Shown here: positions 1 through 7,213 of the stretch, piece by piece | Position numbering within the stretch: position 1 is the stretch's first letter | Layout of the letters: every line of letters begins with the position of its first letter | Assembly: GCA_964587755.1 (NCBI GenBank) | Contig: CAZPMC010000051.1 | Span: 1 to 13,891 of the forward strand | Source: CAZPMC01 sp964587755 | GTDB lineage: Bacteria; Bacillota; Clostridia; Acetivibrionales; DTU013 | Direction: 5' to 3' | DNA length: 13,891 nt | Made by a program: the position numbers and the translations under genes | The notes under the pieces: generated by a model | What the model was told of the DNA's origin: nothing | Seen by the model: the letters and a program-made list of their open reading frames with translations, nothing else | The model's database searches: none

Positions 1-73
1 GTGTAGCTCAGTTGGTTAGAGCGCCAGGTTGTGGCCCTGGAGGTCGTGGGTTCGACTCCCATAGTTCACCCCA
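1..73 (+). tRNA. tRNA-His (GTG), 5' end cut by window edge
   Basis: The anticodon loop TTGTGGC sits between CCAGG and CCTGG and gives anticodon GTG. The T-arm (GTGGG, TTCGACT, CCCAT) is intact. The 3' end has discriminator C followed by an encoded CCA, as expected for tRNA-His, where C73 pairs with the extra G-1. The window starts at tRNA position 5, so about five bases (G-1 and positions 1-4) are missing. The visible part of the acceptor stem pairs poorly: GTG at positions 5-7 faces AGT at 66-68, giving G-U, U-G and a G-A mismatch. Its promoter lies outside the window. Confidence 0.93.
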
Positions 74-75
74 AT

Positions 76-103
76 AAAAAGAGTCTCCAACGAGACTCTT
101 TTT
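76..103 (+). terminator. Rho-independent terminator after tRNA-His
   Basis: A-run plus GAGTCTC, loop CAAC, GAGACTC, then five T. It is a perfect 7-bp stem extended by A-T pairs, starting two bases after the CCA end. Confidence 0.9.
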
Positions 104-144
104 CATTGTTTTTTATTATACTGTAAATAGAGTAAAATCAAAAC

Positions 145-173
145 TTGACAGAAGAGTAAAAGGCCTTTATAAT
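145..173 (+). promoter_or_regulatory. Promoter of the tRNA-Gln/tRNA-Lys unit
   Basis: A perfect TTGACA (145-150) and a perfect TATAAT (168-173) are separated by 17 bases. Transcription should begin near 180, about 14 bases before tRNA-Gln. This is a full-consensus housekeeping promoter, typical of stable-RNA genes. Confidence 0.9.
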
Positions 174-193
174 TAAGCTTGCGTTTAAAATAA

Positions 194-270
194 TGGGATG
201 TAGCCAAGTCGGTAAGGCACCAGACTTTGACTCTGGCATTTCGTAGGTTCGAGTCCTGCCATCCCAGCCA
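194..270 (+). tRNA. tRNA-Gln (TTG)
   Basis: Acceptor TGGGATG (194-200) pairs fully with CATCCCA (260-266), followed by discriminator G and an encoded CCA. Anticodon loop CTTTGAC between CCAGA and TCTGG gives TTG. A U at position 1 and G at position 73 are usual for bacterial tRNA-Gln. It is the first gene of a two-tRNA unit; tRNA-Lys follows after four bases. Confidence 0.97.
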
Positions 271-274
271 CTTT

Positions 275-350
275 GGGCCATTAGCTCAGTCGGCAGAGCA
301 CTTGACTTTTAATCAAGGTGTCCCGCGTTCGAATCGCGGATGGCTCACCA
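275..350 (+). tRNA. tRNA-Lys (TTT)
   Basis: Acceptor GGGCCAT (275-281) pairs with ATGGCTC with one wobble pair. The anticodon stem CTTGA/TCAAG closes loop CTTTTAA, giving TTT. The T-arm CGCG/CGCG is intact and CCA is encoded. It is co-transcribed with tRNA-Gln and followed by a terminator at 356. Confidence 0.97.
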
Positions 351-355
351 GAACG

Positions 356-390
356 AAAGCCGCTTATCCGTAAGGATAGCGGCTTTTTTT
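356..390 (+). terminator. Terminator of the Gln/Lys tRNA unit
   Basis: Stem AGCCGC..TATCC against GGATAGCGGCT with a one-base bulge and a GTAA tetraloop, followed by seven T. Confidence 0.9.
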
Positions 391-413
391 ACACTTAGTA
401 TTAATCTAAGAGC

Positions 414-477
414 AAAGGCGTTCGTTTTTGAGGCTACATTTTGTGTGTCACTCAGGAATGGGCGCCTTTTATTTTTT
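414..477 (+). terminator. Compound hairpin with U-tract (second terminator or orphan leader)
   Basis: AAAGGCG (414-420) pairs with CGCCTTT (463-469). TTC (421-423) can stack on GAA (456-458), leaving TGGG bulged, and TGAG (429-432) can pair with CTCA (451-454). A TTTTTT run (472-477) follows, as in an intrinsic terminator, but the apical part is large and branched. I see no promoter of its own after the preceding terminator, and the ABC promoter lies downstream. It may be a backup terminator or the remnant of a leader. Confidence 0.45.
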
Positions 478-510
478 GAAGATGGCTGAAATATTTTTAT
501 TAACAAGCTA

Positions 511-538
511 TTGCTTTATCTCGCTAACGTGATATAAT
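511..538 (+). promoter_or_regulatory. Promoter of the amino acid ABC operon
   Basis: TTGCTT (511-516), a 16-base spacer and a perfect TATAAT (533-538). The predicted start near 545 leaves an untranslated leader of about 30 bases, too short for a riboswitch. Confidence 0.75.
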
Positions 539-574
539 GATAAAGGTTTTTAAACTGAAATTGGAGGGGTTAAA

Positions 575-1381
575 ATGAAAAAATTGATATCTGTGATTTT
601 GGTGCTAATCATGGTTGTTGCATTAGCAGCTTGTGGAAAATCAGAGGCGAATCCGGTAGCTAATCAAACCGGTGAAGAAAGTGATTTAAGTTATGTTAAG
701 GGAAATGGAAAGCTGATTATTGGCTACACTGATTACGCTCCCATGAATTATACAGATGAAAGCGGTACCTTTACAGGCTTTGATACAGAGCTGGCTACTT
801 TGGTCTGTGAGAAGCTTGGTCTTGAGCCCCAGTTTGTTGAAATAAACTGGGATACCAAGGAAGTTGAGCTGAATGCGAAATCTATTGACTGCATTTGGAA
901 TGGTTTGACCATAAATCCGGAGCGTCAGGAAACAATGGAAATCACCAAGCCTTACGTTAAAAATGCCCAGGTGGTTCTTATGAAGGCAGGCGCTGCCTAT
1001 GACGGCACTGCTTCCTTAATCGGAAAAACTGTAGTGGCAGAGCAGGGTTCAGCTGGGGAAGACACCATTGAGGCCGATGATAACCTGAAGCAGGCAAGCT
1101 ATGTTCCGAAGACCTTACAGACTGAGTGCTTGATGGAAGTTAAAGCAGGGACTGCGGACGCTGCTGTTTTAGACTTGACACTGGCAAATACCATGACTGG
1201 TGAAGGTACCAGCTATGCGGATATTGCCATTGTAGATCATCTGGCTGAAGAAGATTATGGCGTAGCCTTCCGTAAGGGCTCTGACATTTGCGATGCGGTG
1301 AATAAGATATTTGATGAATTGACTGCAGACGGCACCATGGCTAAATTAGCTGACAAGTATGGATTGGAGTTAGCTGAATAG
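575..1381 (+). CDS. Polar amino acid ABC transporter, substrate-binding lipoprotein (SBP family 3)
   Basis: This is the extracytoplasmic receptor of the importer encoded by the next two genes, anchored to the outer face of the membrane by lipid. Residues 1-20 are a lipoprotein signal: KK, a hydrophobic core, and the lipobox LAAC with Cys20 as the lipidated residue. The mature part has the family-3 signature GFDTELA in lobe 1, the IWNGL and NPER segment with Arg117 (expected to bind the substrate carboxylate), and AAVLD with Asp200 (expected to bind the amino group). These residue roles come from the family, not from this protein. Length (268 aa) is normal. The start is set by GGAGGGG at 563-569. 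A C-terminal KYGLELAE matches typical family ends. The exact amino acid (cystine, glutamine, basic or other) cannot be read from sequence. Confidence 0.93.
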   Translation: MKKLISVILVLIMVVALAACGKSEANPVANQTGEESDLSYVKGNGKLIIGYTDYAPMNYTDESGTFTGFDTELATLVCEKLGLEPQFVEINWDTKEVELNAKSIDCIWNGLTINPERQETMEITKPYVKNAQVVLMKAGAAYDGTASLIGKTVVAEQGSAGEDTIEADDNLKQASYVPKTLQTECLMEVKAGTADAAVLDLTLANTMTGEGTSYADIAIVDHLAEEDYGVAFRKGSDICDAVNKIFDELTADGTMAKLADKYGLELAE

Positions 1382-1404
1382 CCTTGTGGAAAACGAAACT
1401 TAAG

Positions 1405-1435
1405 CGGGGCAGAGGGCTTAAAACTTTCTGCCCCG
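1405..1435 (+). other. Intercistronic hairpin between binding protein and permease genes
   Basis: A perfect 9-bp stem CGGGGCAGA/TCTGCCCCG closes a 13-base loop. No clean T-run follows (only TTTT six bases later). Such stems commonly protect the upstream binding-protein message and leave less permease message, which would suit the stoichiometry of an ABC importer. That role is inferred from other operons. Confidence 0.7.
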
Positions 1436-1459
1436 TCACTTTTAGTTGAGGTAAGATAT

Positions 1460-2122
1460 ATGAACCAGAATCCTGTGATTATTGACAGACTATCGGAGAG
1501 CTTTTTGATTAATTGCCAGCTCTTTGCATATACACTTTTATTTTCATTGCCACTGGGGCTTTTGATTGCATTTGGTTCAATGAGCCGCTTTCACCCCATT
1601 CGTTGGCTGGTCCGGACATTTGTCTGGATTATCAGGGGGACACCGCTGATGCTTCAGCTCATCATAATTTTCTTCGGGCCAGGTCTTTTAGGTATGTCTT
1701 TTTCATGGCCTGGTGGTGAGTTGGGGCGTTTCGTCGCAGCAGTTGTTGCCTTTGTTATCAACTATGCCTGTTATTTTTCAGAGATTTTCCGGGGTGGTAT
1801 CGAGAGCATACAAAAAGGTCAATATGAGGCCGGTCAGGTCCTAGGTATGACAAAGAGTCAGATTTTTTTCAAGATAACGTTGCTTCAGGTAATAAAGCGT
1901 ATCCTTCCGCCCGTGGGTAACGAAGTGATTACCCTAGTAAAGGATAGCTCTCTTGCCCGCATTATTGCAAACAAGGAGATCATTATGATGGCAGGGGAAT
2001 ATACCAGCAAAGGACTCATTTGGCCGCTTTTTGCCACAGGCATCTATTTCCTTATCTTTATAGGGGCATTAACCTTACTGTTTGGCTGGCTGGAAAAGAA
2101 GCTGAGTTACTTCCGTGCATAA
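1460..2122 (+). CDS. Polar amino acid ABC transporter permease (HisM/GlnP type)
   Basis: Membrane-spanning subunit of the importer. Hydrophobic segments are seen at about residues 16-38, 50-72, 88-106 and 186-210, with a less hydrophobic region between that would complete the usual five-helix fold. The RGTP motif (59-62) is typical of His/Glu/Gln-type permeases. The cytoplasmic EAA loop is clear: EAGQVLGMT at 123-131 followed by IFFKI and LLQ, which docks on the ATPase. Length (220 aa) is standard, and a single permease suggests a homodimeric channel. The ATG is preceded by TGAGGT eight bases upstream. It lies 78 bases after the binding-protein gene, across a hairpin, and 15 bases before the ATPase gene. 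Confidence 0.93.
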   Translation: MNQNPVIIDRLSESFLINCQLFAYTLLFSLPLGLLIAFGSMSRFHPIRWLVRTFVWIIRGTPLMLQLIIIFFGPGLLGMSFSWPGGELGRFVAAVVAFVINYACYFSEIFRGGIESIQKGQYEAGQVLGMTKSQIFFKITLLQVIKRILPPVGNEVITLVKDSSLARIIANKEIIMMAGEYTSKGLIWPLFATGIYFLIFIGALTLLFGWLEKKLSYFRA

Positions 2123-2137
2123 AAGGAGGAAATTGCA

Positions 2138-2923
2138 ATGGCGATTTTAGAAGTTAAAAACATTGGGAAGTGTTTTGGTGCTCTTGAAGTTTTGAAAGGG
2201 ATTGACTTTTCTTTGGAAAAGGGTGAGTCAATCGCGATTATCGGTTCCTCCGGCAGCGGAAAGACCACACTTCTGCGCTGTCTTAACTTTCTGGAGCGTC
2301 CGGACAAGGGAAGCATCATTGTTAATAATGAAGTAATTTTTGACGCATTGGACCCCGCTACCCAGCGGGAAAGTGAAGTGCGTAAAAAGCGCCTGCATTT
2401 TGGCTTAGTCTTTCAAAGCTTTAATTTGTTTCCCCAGTACACGGCCTTAAAAAATGTTACATTGGCAGCAGAGCTTTTGGCTCGCGAACGCCCTGACTAT
2501 AAAAAGGAGAGGAAAGCTATTCTCAAAGAAATTCAAGAACGTGGAGAAATACTTCTTTCTCAGGTTGGTCTGTCTGAAAAGCTTAACTGTTATCCTCACC
2601 AGCTATCAGGCGGACAGCAGCAGCGAGTGGCTATAGCCCGTGCCTTAGCCTTAGAGCCAGACATTTTGTGCTTTGATGAACCTACCTCAGCTCTAGATCC
2701 TGAGCTCACAGGAGAAGTGTTGAAAGTCATTAGGAATCTGGCGGAGCGAAACACCACCATGATAATCGTGACACATGAAATGGACTTTGCGCGGGATGTG
2801 GCAGACCGTGTCATCTTTATGGATGACGGTGTCATTGTGGAACAGGGCACTCCCGAGGAAGTGTTCGGCAATCCTAAAGAAGAGAGGACAAAGCAGTTTT
2901 TGACCAGGTATAAAGAGAGCTGA
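2138..2923 (+). CDS. Polar amino acid ABC transporter ATP-binding protein
   Basis: ATPase that powers the importer from the cytoplasmic face. Motifs in order: Walker A GSSGSGKTT (36-44), Q-loop Gln93, signature LSGGQ (156-160), Walker B ILCFDEP (176-182) with catalytic Glu181, D-loop SALD (184-187) and H-loop His213. The THEMDFARDVADRVIFMDDG stretch is typical of the GlnQ/HisP group. At 261 aa it is about 15-20 residues longer than most GlnQ proteins. The extra length is a charged helical stretch around residues 112-138, rich in Lys, Glu and Arg, between the Q-loop region and the signature motif. The start is fixed by a consensus AGGAGG at 2124-2129. It is the last gene of the operon and a weak hairpin follows at 2929. 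Confidence 0.95.
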   Translation: MAILEVKNIGKCFGALEVLKGIDFSLEKGESIAIIGSSGSGKTTLLRCLNFLERPDKGSIIVNNEVIFDALDPATQRESEVRKKRLHFGLVFQSFNLFPQYTALKNVTLAAELLARERPDYKKERKAILKEIQERGEILLSQVGLSEKLNCYPHQLSGGQQQRVAIARALALEPDILCFDEPTSALDPELTGEVLKVIRNLAERNTTMIIVTHEMDFARDVADRVIFMDDGVIVEQGTPEEVFGNPKEERTKQFLTRYKES

Positions 2924-2928
2924 GGAGA

Positions 2929-2962
2929 AAACCTGATTCTTGTTATTGCCGGGAATCAGTTT
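2929..2962 (+). terminator. Weak hairpin terminator after the ABC operon
   Basis: AAAC-TGATTC pairs with GAATCA-GTTT (10 bp, one bulged C) around a 13-base loop. Only three T follow and they belong to the stem, so termination may be partial and read-through into the alpha-galactosidase gene is possible. Confidence 0.45.
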
Positions 2963-2986
2963 AAATGAAATATTGCTTTCCAGGTG

Positions 2987-3029
2987 CTATTTTACTACAA
3001 TAAGAGTGGCAGATATACAAGTAAAATAG
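2987..3029 (+). promoter_or_regulatory. Promoter of alpha-galactosidase gene bracketed by a 10-bp inverted repeat (candidate operator)
   Basis: CTATTTTACT (2987-2996) and AGTAAAATAG (3020-3029) form a perfect inverted repeat with a 23-base spacer. Within it, TTTACT (2991-2996) and TATACA (3014-3019) are spaced by exactly 17 bases. The left arm therefore contains the -35 box, and the right arm covers the base after the -10 box and the likely start site. This geometry suits control by a dimeric regulator, or a loop between two half-sites. The regulator is unknown. No ribosome binding site lies inside; the AGGAGA for the gene is at 3059-3064. Confidence 0.55.
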
Positions 3030-3068
3030 TCTGGCCAATTATGTAGAGAAAGGGCAATAGGAGAGAAC

Positions 3069-5303
3069 ATGGGAATAGTTTACCACGAGAAGGCAAGGGA
3101 ATTTCATCTATTCAATGATCATATCAGCTACATTATTACTATTCTTGATAATCGTCAACTTGGACAGCTATATTTTGGAAAACGTTTAACGGACAGGGAC
3201 AGCTTTGGACATTTGCTGGAGCTTGCATACAGGGACATGTCCCCTTGTGCTTTTGAGGGAAATCATGAATTTTCACTGGAGAATATTAAGCAGGAGTATC
3301 CTGCTTATTGTTCAGGAGATTCACGATATCCCGCCTTTCAGATAAAAGACAGCAAAGGAAGCCTTACCTCCGACTTCATATATAAAAAGCATGTTATTTA
3401 CGATGGAAAACCGAAGCTGAAGGGGCTGCCTGCCACCTATGTGGAGGACCCGGGTGAAGCGGTTACGCTGGAGATTACTCTGGAGGATGAGCTGATACAA
3501 ACAGAGCTTGTTTTAACCTATACTATATATAATGAAATGCTTGTAATTGCGCGAAATGCCCGGTTCATATGCAATAATCCGGAGGGTATCACCTTAAAAT
3601 CAGCTATGAGCGTAAATCTTGACCTTCCTGACAGTGATTACGAGATGATAGATTTATCCGGCGCGTGGGGAAGAGAGCGCAGTGTAAATGTTCATAGGCT
3701 TAACCGCGGAATTCAAGGCGTATATAGCATGAGGGGAATTAGCAGCCATCAGTTCAATCCTTTTCTCGCTTTGAAACGACCCAATGCCGATGAGTTCTCA
3801 GGTGAGGTATTGGGCTTTAGTCTTATATACAGCGGAAATTTCCTGGCACAGGTTGAGGTTGACAATTTCGATGTAGCCAGGGTTCAGATGGGAATCCATC
3901 CTAAGGGATTCTGCTGGGAGATGACTTGCGGTGAGGTATTCCAAACACCTGAGGTGGTCATGGTATACTCGGATGAGGGCTTAAACGAAATGAGCCAGAC
4001 CTTCCACAAGCTATATCGCACCCGGCTTGCAAGAGGGAAGTGGAGAGATGAGCCCCGCCCGATTTTGATAAACAATTGGGAAGCTACCTATTTTGATTTT
4101 AATGAAGAAAAAATATTAGATATTGCAAAAACTGCCGCAAGCCTTGGAATAGAGCTGTTTATACTGGACGACGGCTGGTTTGGGAAGAGAAACGACTCAA
4201 CAAGCTCCCTTGGTGACTGGTTCCCGAACAAGGAAAAGCTTCCCGGAGGAATTAAGGGCATTGCTGAGAAGATCACCAATCTGGGACTGAAATTCGGACT
4301 TTGGTTTGAGCCGGAGGGAATAAATAAGGAAAGTGAATTGTATAAAGAACATAAGGATTGGCTGTTAGCTGCTGAGGACAGGCGGTTATCTCACGGCAGA
4401 AATCAGTTTTTACTAGACTTCTCAAAGGACGAGGTAGTGGATTATATCGGAAATTTAATGGAAAAGATATTGGACGAAGCGCCCATATCATATGTGAAAT
4501 GGGATATTAACCGGAGCATGTCAGAGCCCTTCTCCCGGGGAGGCGAGGCAGGCTATCAGGGGAAGGCTGCCCACAGATACATTCTAGGGGTTTATAAGCT
4601 TTATGAACAGTTGACAAGCAAATATCCACACATTTTATTCGAATCCTGTGCAAGTGGCGGAGGAAGGTTTGACCCGGGGATGCTGTATTATGCACCTCAG
4701 GGGTGGATATCCGATAACACGGATGCTATTGAGAGACTGAAAATACAGTATGGGACATCCTTTGTCTACCCTGTCAGCAGTATGGGAAGCCATGTTTCGG
4801 CAGTACCGAACCATCAGGTGTTCCGCAGCACACCCATAGAGACAAGAGCAAATGTTGCCTATTTCGGCACCTTCGGCTATGAGCTGGACTTAAATAAGCT
4901 GTCTGAGGAGGAAAAGGAAAAAATAAAGGCTCAGATTGCGTTTATGAAGAAGCATCGTGAGCTTATTCAAAAAGGTGTATTTTACAGGCTATTAAGCCCC
5001 TTTGAAAAGAATGAGACGGCCTGGATGGCTGTTTCAGAGGACAGGAAAAAAGCTATCCTGGGATATTACCGTGTGCTTCAGCCTGTAAACACTGGCTTTA
5101 AGAGGATAAAATTAAAAGGCCTCTTAGATAATCAGTTGTATGCTGTATCCTCTTACAAGACCCAATTTTACGGGGATGAATTAATGCGATCTGGGCTTCT
5201 CGTATCCGACCAGGCTTCAGGCTTAAGAAAGCGGGAGCCTTACGAAGGAGAAAGCCGTCAGGGAGATTTCTACTCCCGCATATTCCTGATAGAAGCGGTT
5301 TAA
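3069..5303 (+). CDS. Alpha-galactosidase, glycoside hydrolase family 36, cytoplasmic
   Basis: Retaining enzyme that removes terminal alpha-1,6-galactose from melibiose, raffinose-family sugars or galactomannan fragments. At 744 aa it has the full GH36 layout: N-terminal beta-sandwich (about 1-330), (beta/alpha)8 barrel (about 330-650) and C-terminal beta domain. Substrate-site motif LDDGWFG has Asp367-Asp368. The nucleophile is Asp479 in KWDIN (477-481), and the acid/base is Asp549 in SDNTDA. These positions agree within one residue with those I recall for Geobacillus AgaA. ESCASGGGRFD and SSMGSHVSAVPNHQ are further family hallmarks. There is no signal peptide, so the sugar must be imported first, yet no sugar transporter adjoins it. 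It stands alone with its own promoter and a terminator shared with the convergent peptidase gene. Confidence 0.96.
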   Translation: MGIVYHEKAREFHLFNDHISYIITILDNRQLGQLYFGKRLTDRDSFGHLLELAYRDMSPCAFEGNHEFSLENIKQEYPAYCSGDSRYPAFQIKDSKGSLTSDFIYKKHVIYDGKPKLKGLPATYVEDPGEAVTLEITLEDELIQTELVLTYTIYNEMLVIARNARFICNNPEGITLKSAMSVNLDLPDSDYEMIDLSGAWGRERSVNVHRLNRGIQGVYSMRGISSHQFNPFLALKRPNADEFSGEVLGFSLIYSGNFLAQVEVDNFDVARVQMGIHPKGFCWEMTCGEVFQTPEVVMVYSDEGLNEMSQTFHKLYRTRLARGKWRDEPRPILINNWEATYFDFNEEKILDIAKTAASLGIELFILDDGWFGKRNDSTSSLGDWFPNKEKLPGGIKGIAEKITNLGLKFGLWFEPEGINKESELYKEHKDWLLAAEDRRLSHGRNQFLLDFSKDEVVDYIGNLMEKILDEAPISYVKWDINRSMSEPFSRGGEAGYQGKAAHRYILGVYKLYEQLTSKYPHILFESCASGGGRFDPGMLYYAPQGWISDNTDAIERLKIQYGTSFVYPVSSMGSHVSAVPNHQVFRSTPIETRANVAYFGTFGYELDLNKLSEEEKEKIKAQIAFMKKHRELIQKGVFYRLLSPFEKNETAWMAVSEDRKKAILGYYRVLQPVNTGFKRIKLKGLLDNQLYAVSSYKTQFYGDELMRSGLLVSDQASGLRKREPYEGESRQGDFYSRIFLIEAV

Positions 5304-5334
5304 AAAAGGGTCCTGCTTAAACAGGACCCCTTTT
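5304..5334. terminator. Bidirectional terminator between convergent genes
   Basis: GGGTCCTG, loop CTTAAA, CAGGACCC, flanked by an A-run on the left and C plus TTTT on the right. It begins right at the alpha-galactosidase stop codon and lies 15 bases from the stop of the minus-strand peptidase gene, so it can serve both strands. Confidence 0.88.
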
Positions 5335-5348
5335 AACAGTATTATTTA

Positions 5349-6590
5349 TTATCTTTTTCCCATAACTGCTTCAATTTCCTCGATGCTTCTTGGGATGAGT
5401 GCCGACAGGTTTTCACAGCCTGTTTCTGTAATAAGGCAATTGTCCTCCAGACGGAAGCCTATGCCCCATTCTTCGACGTAAATACCAACGTCAACACAGA
5501 AAACCATACCTGGAGCCAGGGGCATGGTCATGTCTACTTCGTCGTGAACATCCAGACCTACGTGATGAGCGCCGCCATGCCAGATATATTTTCCGACCTC
5601 GTCGTAATTGTCACAAAGGCCAATGGATTTTAGCCGCTCGAAATTGTATTTACGCACCATCAAATCCACATCAGCCATAGGGATACCGGGCTTCAGTGTA
5701 TTAAACATATAGTTGGAGGTTTCATAAGCACAATTGTAAAGCAAGGCCTGCTTTTCGCTGAACTTACCGTTGGCCGGCCATCCTCTGGAAACGTCATTTA
5801 TCATATTATTCCAGCTTGCCCCGACGTCATTTAAAACAAAGTCACCGTCCTGGATTTGCCCTCTATAGGAGTAATAATGTATGCAGAAATTGTTTTCGCC
5901 GGCTGAAATTATAGGGGGGAAGCCGGGGATAACGCCGTGCTGCGCAAGGGCGTACTCAAACTCGGCTTTTAACTGGTATTCAAACATGCCGGGCTTACAT
6001 TTCTGCATCATTGCAATGATTCCGTCCCTTGTAATTTTCTCTGCCATTCTCAAGGCTTCTATCTCACAAGGCTGTTTGATAGTACGCTGCTTTCTAAGCT
6101 GTGGATTTAAGTTTTTAAGGGAAATGTAAGGGTATGTGCTCTTAATATAAGCTGCCAGCTTATATGCTTCATTGTCCGGCTCATCGCTTTTATACTTGTC
6201 AAAATCCAAATAAACATTTTCATATTTATTTGATGAAATAATCTTATCAAAGCACTCTTTAAACTGGTCTATATATTTAATATCTTCAATGCCTGAGGCT
6301 TCAGATGCTTCTTTTAATGTCAGCCTCTTGCCGTTCCAACGCTCGGCTCTCAAATCTGAAGGAAGAACAAACAGTGTTTCTTTTGTTTCATCGCCAAGTT
6401 TGGTCGCCATAAGGATTGTATCTTGCTGTTCAATTCCGGTCAGATATAAAAAATTACGTTTTACAAAGGCAGGGTATTCTTCGTCACTTGTTCTGCGGGG
6501 AACATGCCCGCTGTACACAACTGCAACGGAGCCCGGTTTTAGGCTTTTGTACATAGTTTCTCTGTTTCCCTTGTGAAACTCCATATTCAT
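5349..6590 (-). CDS. M24-family aminopeptidase P (Xaa-Pro aminopeptidase)
   Basis: Predicted cytoplasmic dinuclear-metal peptidase that removes an N-terminal residue preceding proline. The first ~165 residues form an AMP_N domain (YPAFVKRNFLYLTG near 39-52) and the rest a pita-bread M24 domain. Expected metal ligands are Asp255 (NDVGAS), Asp266 (NDVSRG), His342 (AHHVGLDVHD) and Glu382 (RLEDN), with His349 as the usual substrate-site histidine. The fifth ligand is unusual: the family's VEPG reads VDVG here, so Asp367 stands where glutamate is normal and the proline is lost. Length (413 aa) is normal. AGGAG lies 9 bases upstream of the chosen ATG; an internal ATG two codons later is possible. 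It is transcribed alone from a promoter at 6638-6666. Specificity for Xaa-Pro is inferred from the family. Confidence 0.92.
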   Translation of the reverse strand: MNMEFHKGNRETMYKSLKPGSVAVVYSGHVPRRTSDEEYPAFVKRNFLYLTGIEQQDTILMATKLGDETKETLFVLPSDLRAERWNGKRLTLKEASEASGIEDIKYIDQFKECFDKIISSNKYENVYLDFDKYKSDEPDNEAYKLAAYIKSTYPYISLKNLNPQLRKQRTIKQPCEIEALRMAEKITRDGIIAMMQKCKPGMFEYQLKAEFEYALAQHGVIPGFPPIISAGENNFCIHYYSYRGQIQDGDFVLNDVGASWNNMINDVSRGWPANGKFSEKQALLYNCAYETSNYMFNTLKPGIPMADVDLMVRKYNFERLKSIGLCDNYDEVGKYIWHGGAHHVGLDVHDEVDMTMPLAPGMVFCVDVGIYVEEWGIGFRLEDNCLITETGCENLSALIPRSIEEIEAVMGKR

Positions 6591-6637
6591 TTTTTGGTTC
6601 TCCTCTCTTATTTGTATTGTTATTTGCCTTTAAGTTT

Positions 6638-6666
6638 AGTATGCGCTATTGCAAAGGAAGATTCAA
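6638..6666 (-). promoter_or_regulatory. Promoter of the M24 peptidase gene
   Basis: On the minus strand TTGAAT (6661-6666) and CATACT (6638-6643) are 17 bases apart, about 50 bases upstream of the ATG. Moderate match to consensus. Confidence 0.55.
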
Positions 6667-7039
6667 GTCAAATAATTTAAATTTTTCATATATAAATAAT
6701 AAATTTCTATGTTGCTAAATTGCGATACGAAATTTTGAGATTTCATAAAGTATAGCTATAGTTAATTGAAGATTTAGAAAACGTATAACTAAACAATTGA
6801 GCATATCTTCGCAAATTATATGAGATATGTACAAAAATATCTAAAATAATTGCTAAAATGTGTTGCATTTTATTTAAAATTCTAATATAATTCTACCTGC
6901 AGATATATTTTCTAAATTAAACGATTAATTCAACTTCGTACGAAACATTACAACCCCAACCAAAGATAGTATAAAAAGTGGTTAAAATGCATCTATCTAA
7001 CTTTCGCAGCATAGTACACTTCTTTGCTAGGTTAAACGT
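6667..7039. other. AT-rich intergenic stretch without a recognisable gene
   Basis: About 370 bases, strongly AT-rich, with stops in all frames and no ORF with a ribosome binding site. It contains a palindrome TATAGCTATA near 6752, an inverted repeat CATATCT/AGATATG (6802-6808 and 6823-6829) and a small hairpin TAAAATG/CATTTTA (6854-6872). None has a U-tract or a promoter I can defend. It may hold regulator sites for the flanking units or be a decayed gene; nothing decides between these. Confidence 0.5.
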
Positions 7040-7069
7040 TTGACAAAAACACCAATAGCTTGGTATACT
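7040..7069 (+). promoter_or_regulatory. Promoter of a short terminated RNA upstream of the desulfoferrodoxin gene
   Basis: Perfect TTGACA (7040-7045), an 18-base spacer and TATACT (7064-7069). The predicted start is near 7076, roughly 200 bases before the desulfoferrodoxin ATG. Confidence 0.75.
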
Positions 7070-7075
7070 TGAATG

Positions 7076-7213
7076 GCAGGTATGGGGTTATTAATCGTCA
7101 ATTAAAGGCAACACAATAGATATAAGGCGATTGAGGAAAAATAAATAAATCATAGCAAGGAAGCCACATTGCTTACAGATTGACTTGGGTGATGTGGCTT
7201 CGCTATGTTTTTT
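7076..7213 (+). ncRNA. Predicted structured leader RNA or small RNA ending in a strong terminator
   Basis: A consensus promoter is followed after about 75 bases by an intrinsic terminator: CATAGC (7151-7156) and GAAGCCACAT (7160-7169) pair with ATGTGGCTTC (7192-7201) and GCTATG (7202-7207), with AAG bulged and six T after the stem (7208-7213). Upstream, AATCGTC (7093-7099) can pair with GGCGATT (7126-7132). The unit therefore predicts an RNA of about 138 nt that stops 61 bases before the desulfoferrodoxin ATG. It could be a small RNA or an attenuated leader in which read-through turns on the gene. I see no convincing antiterminator arm, and it matches no riboswitch class I know. Ends are approximate. 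Confidence 0.55.

Noticed and set aside
2965..2981. Possible catabolite-response element before the alpha-galactosidase gene
   Set aside because: TGAAATATTGCTTTCC has the right ends but lacks the central CG and symmetry of a cre site.
6667..7039. Remnant gene or insertion sequence in the AT-rich spacer
   Set aside because: No terminal inverted repeats, target duplications, transposase fragments or coherent reading frame were found; only short inverted repeats expected in AT-rich DNA.
7082..7105. Seven-codon ORF in the leader RNA as a possible attenuator peptide
   Set aside because: ATG is followed by a stop after seven codons, but the AGG before it is only one base away and there is no run of regulatory codons.
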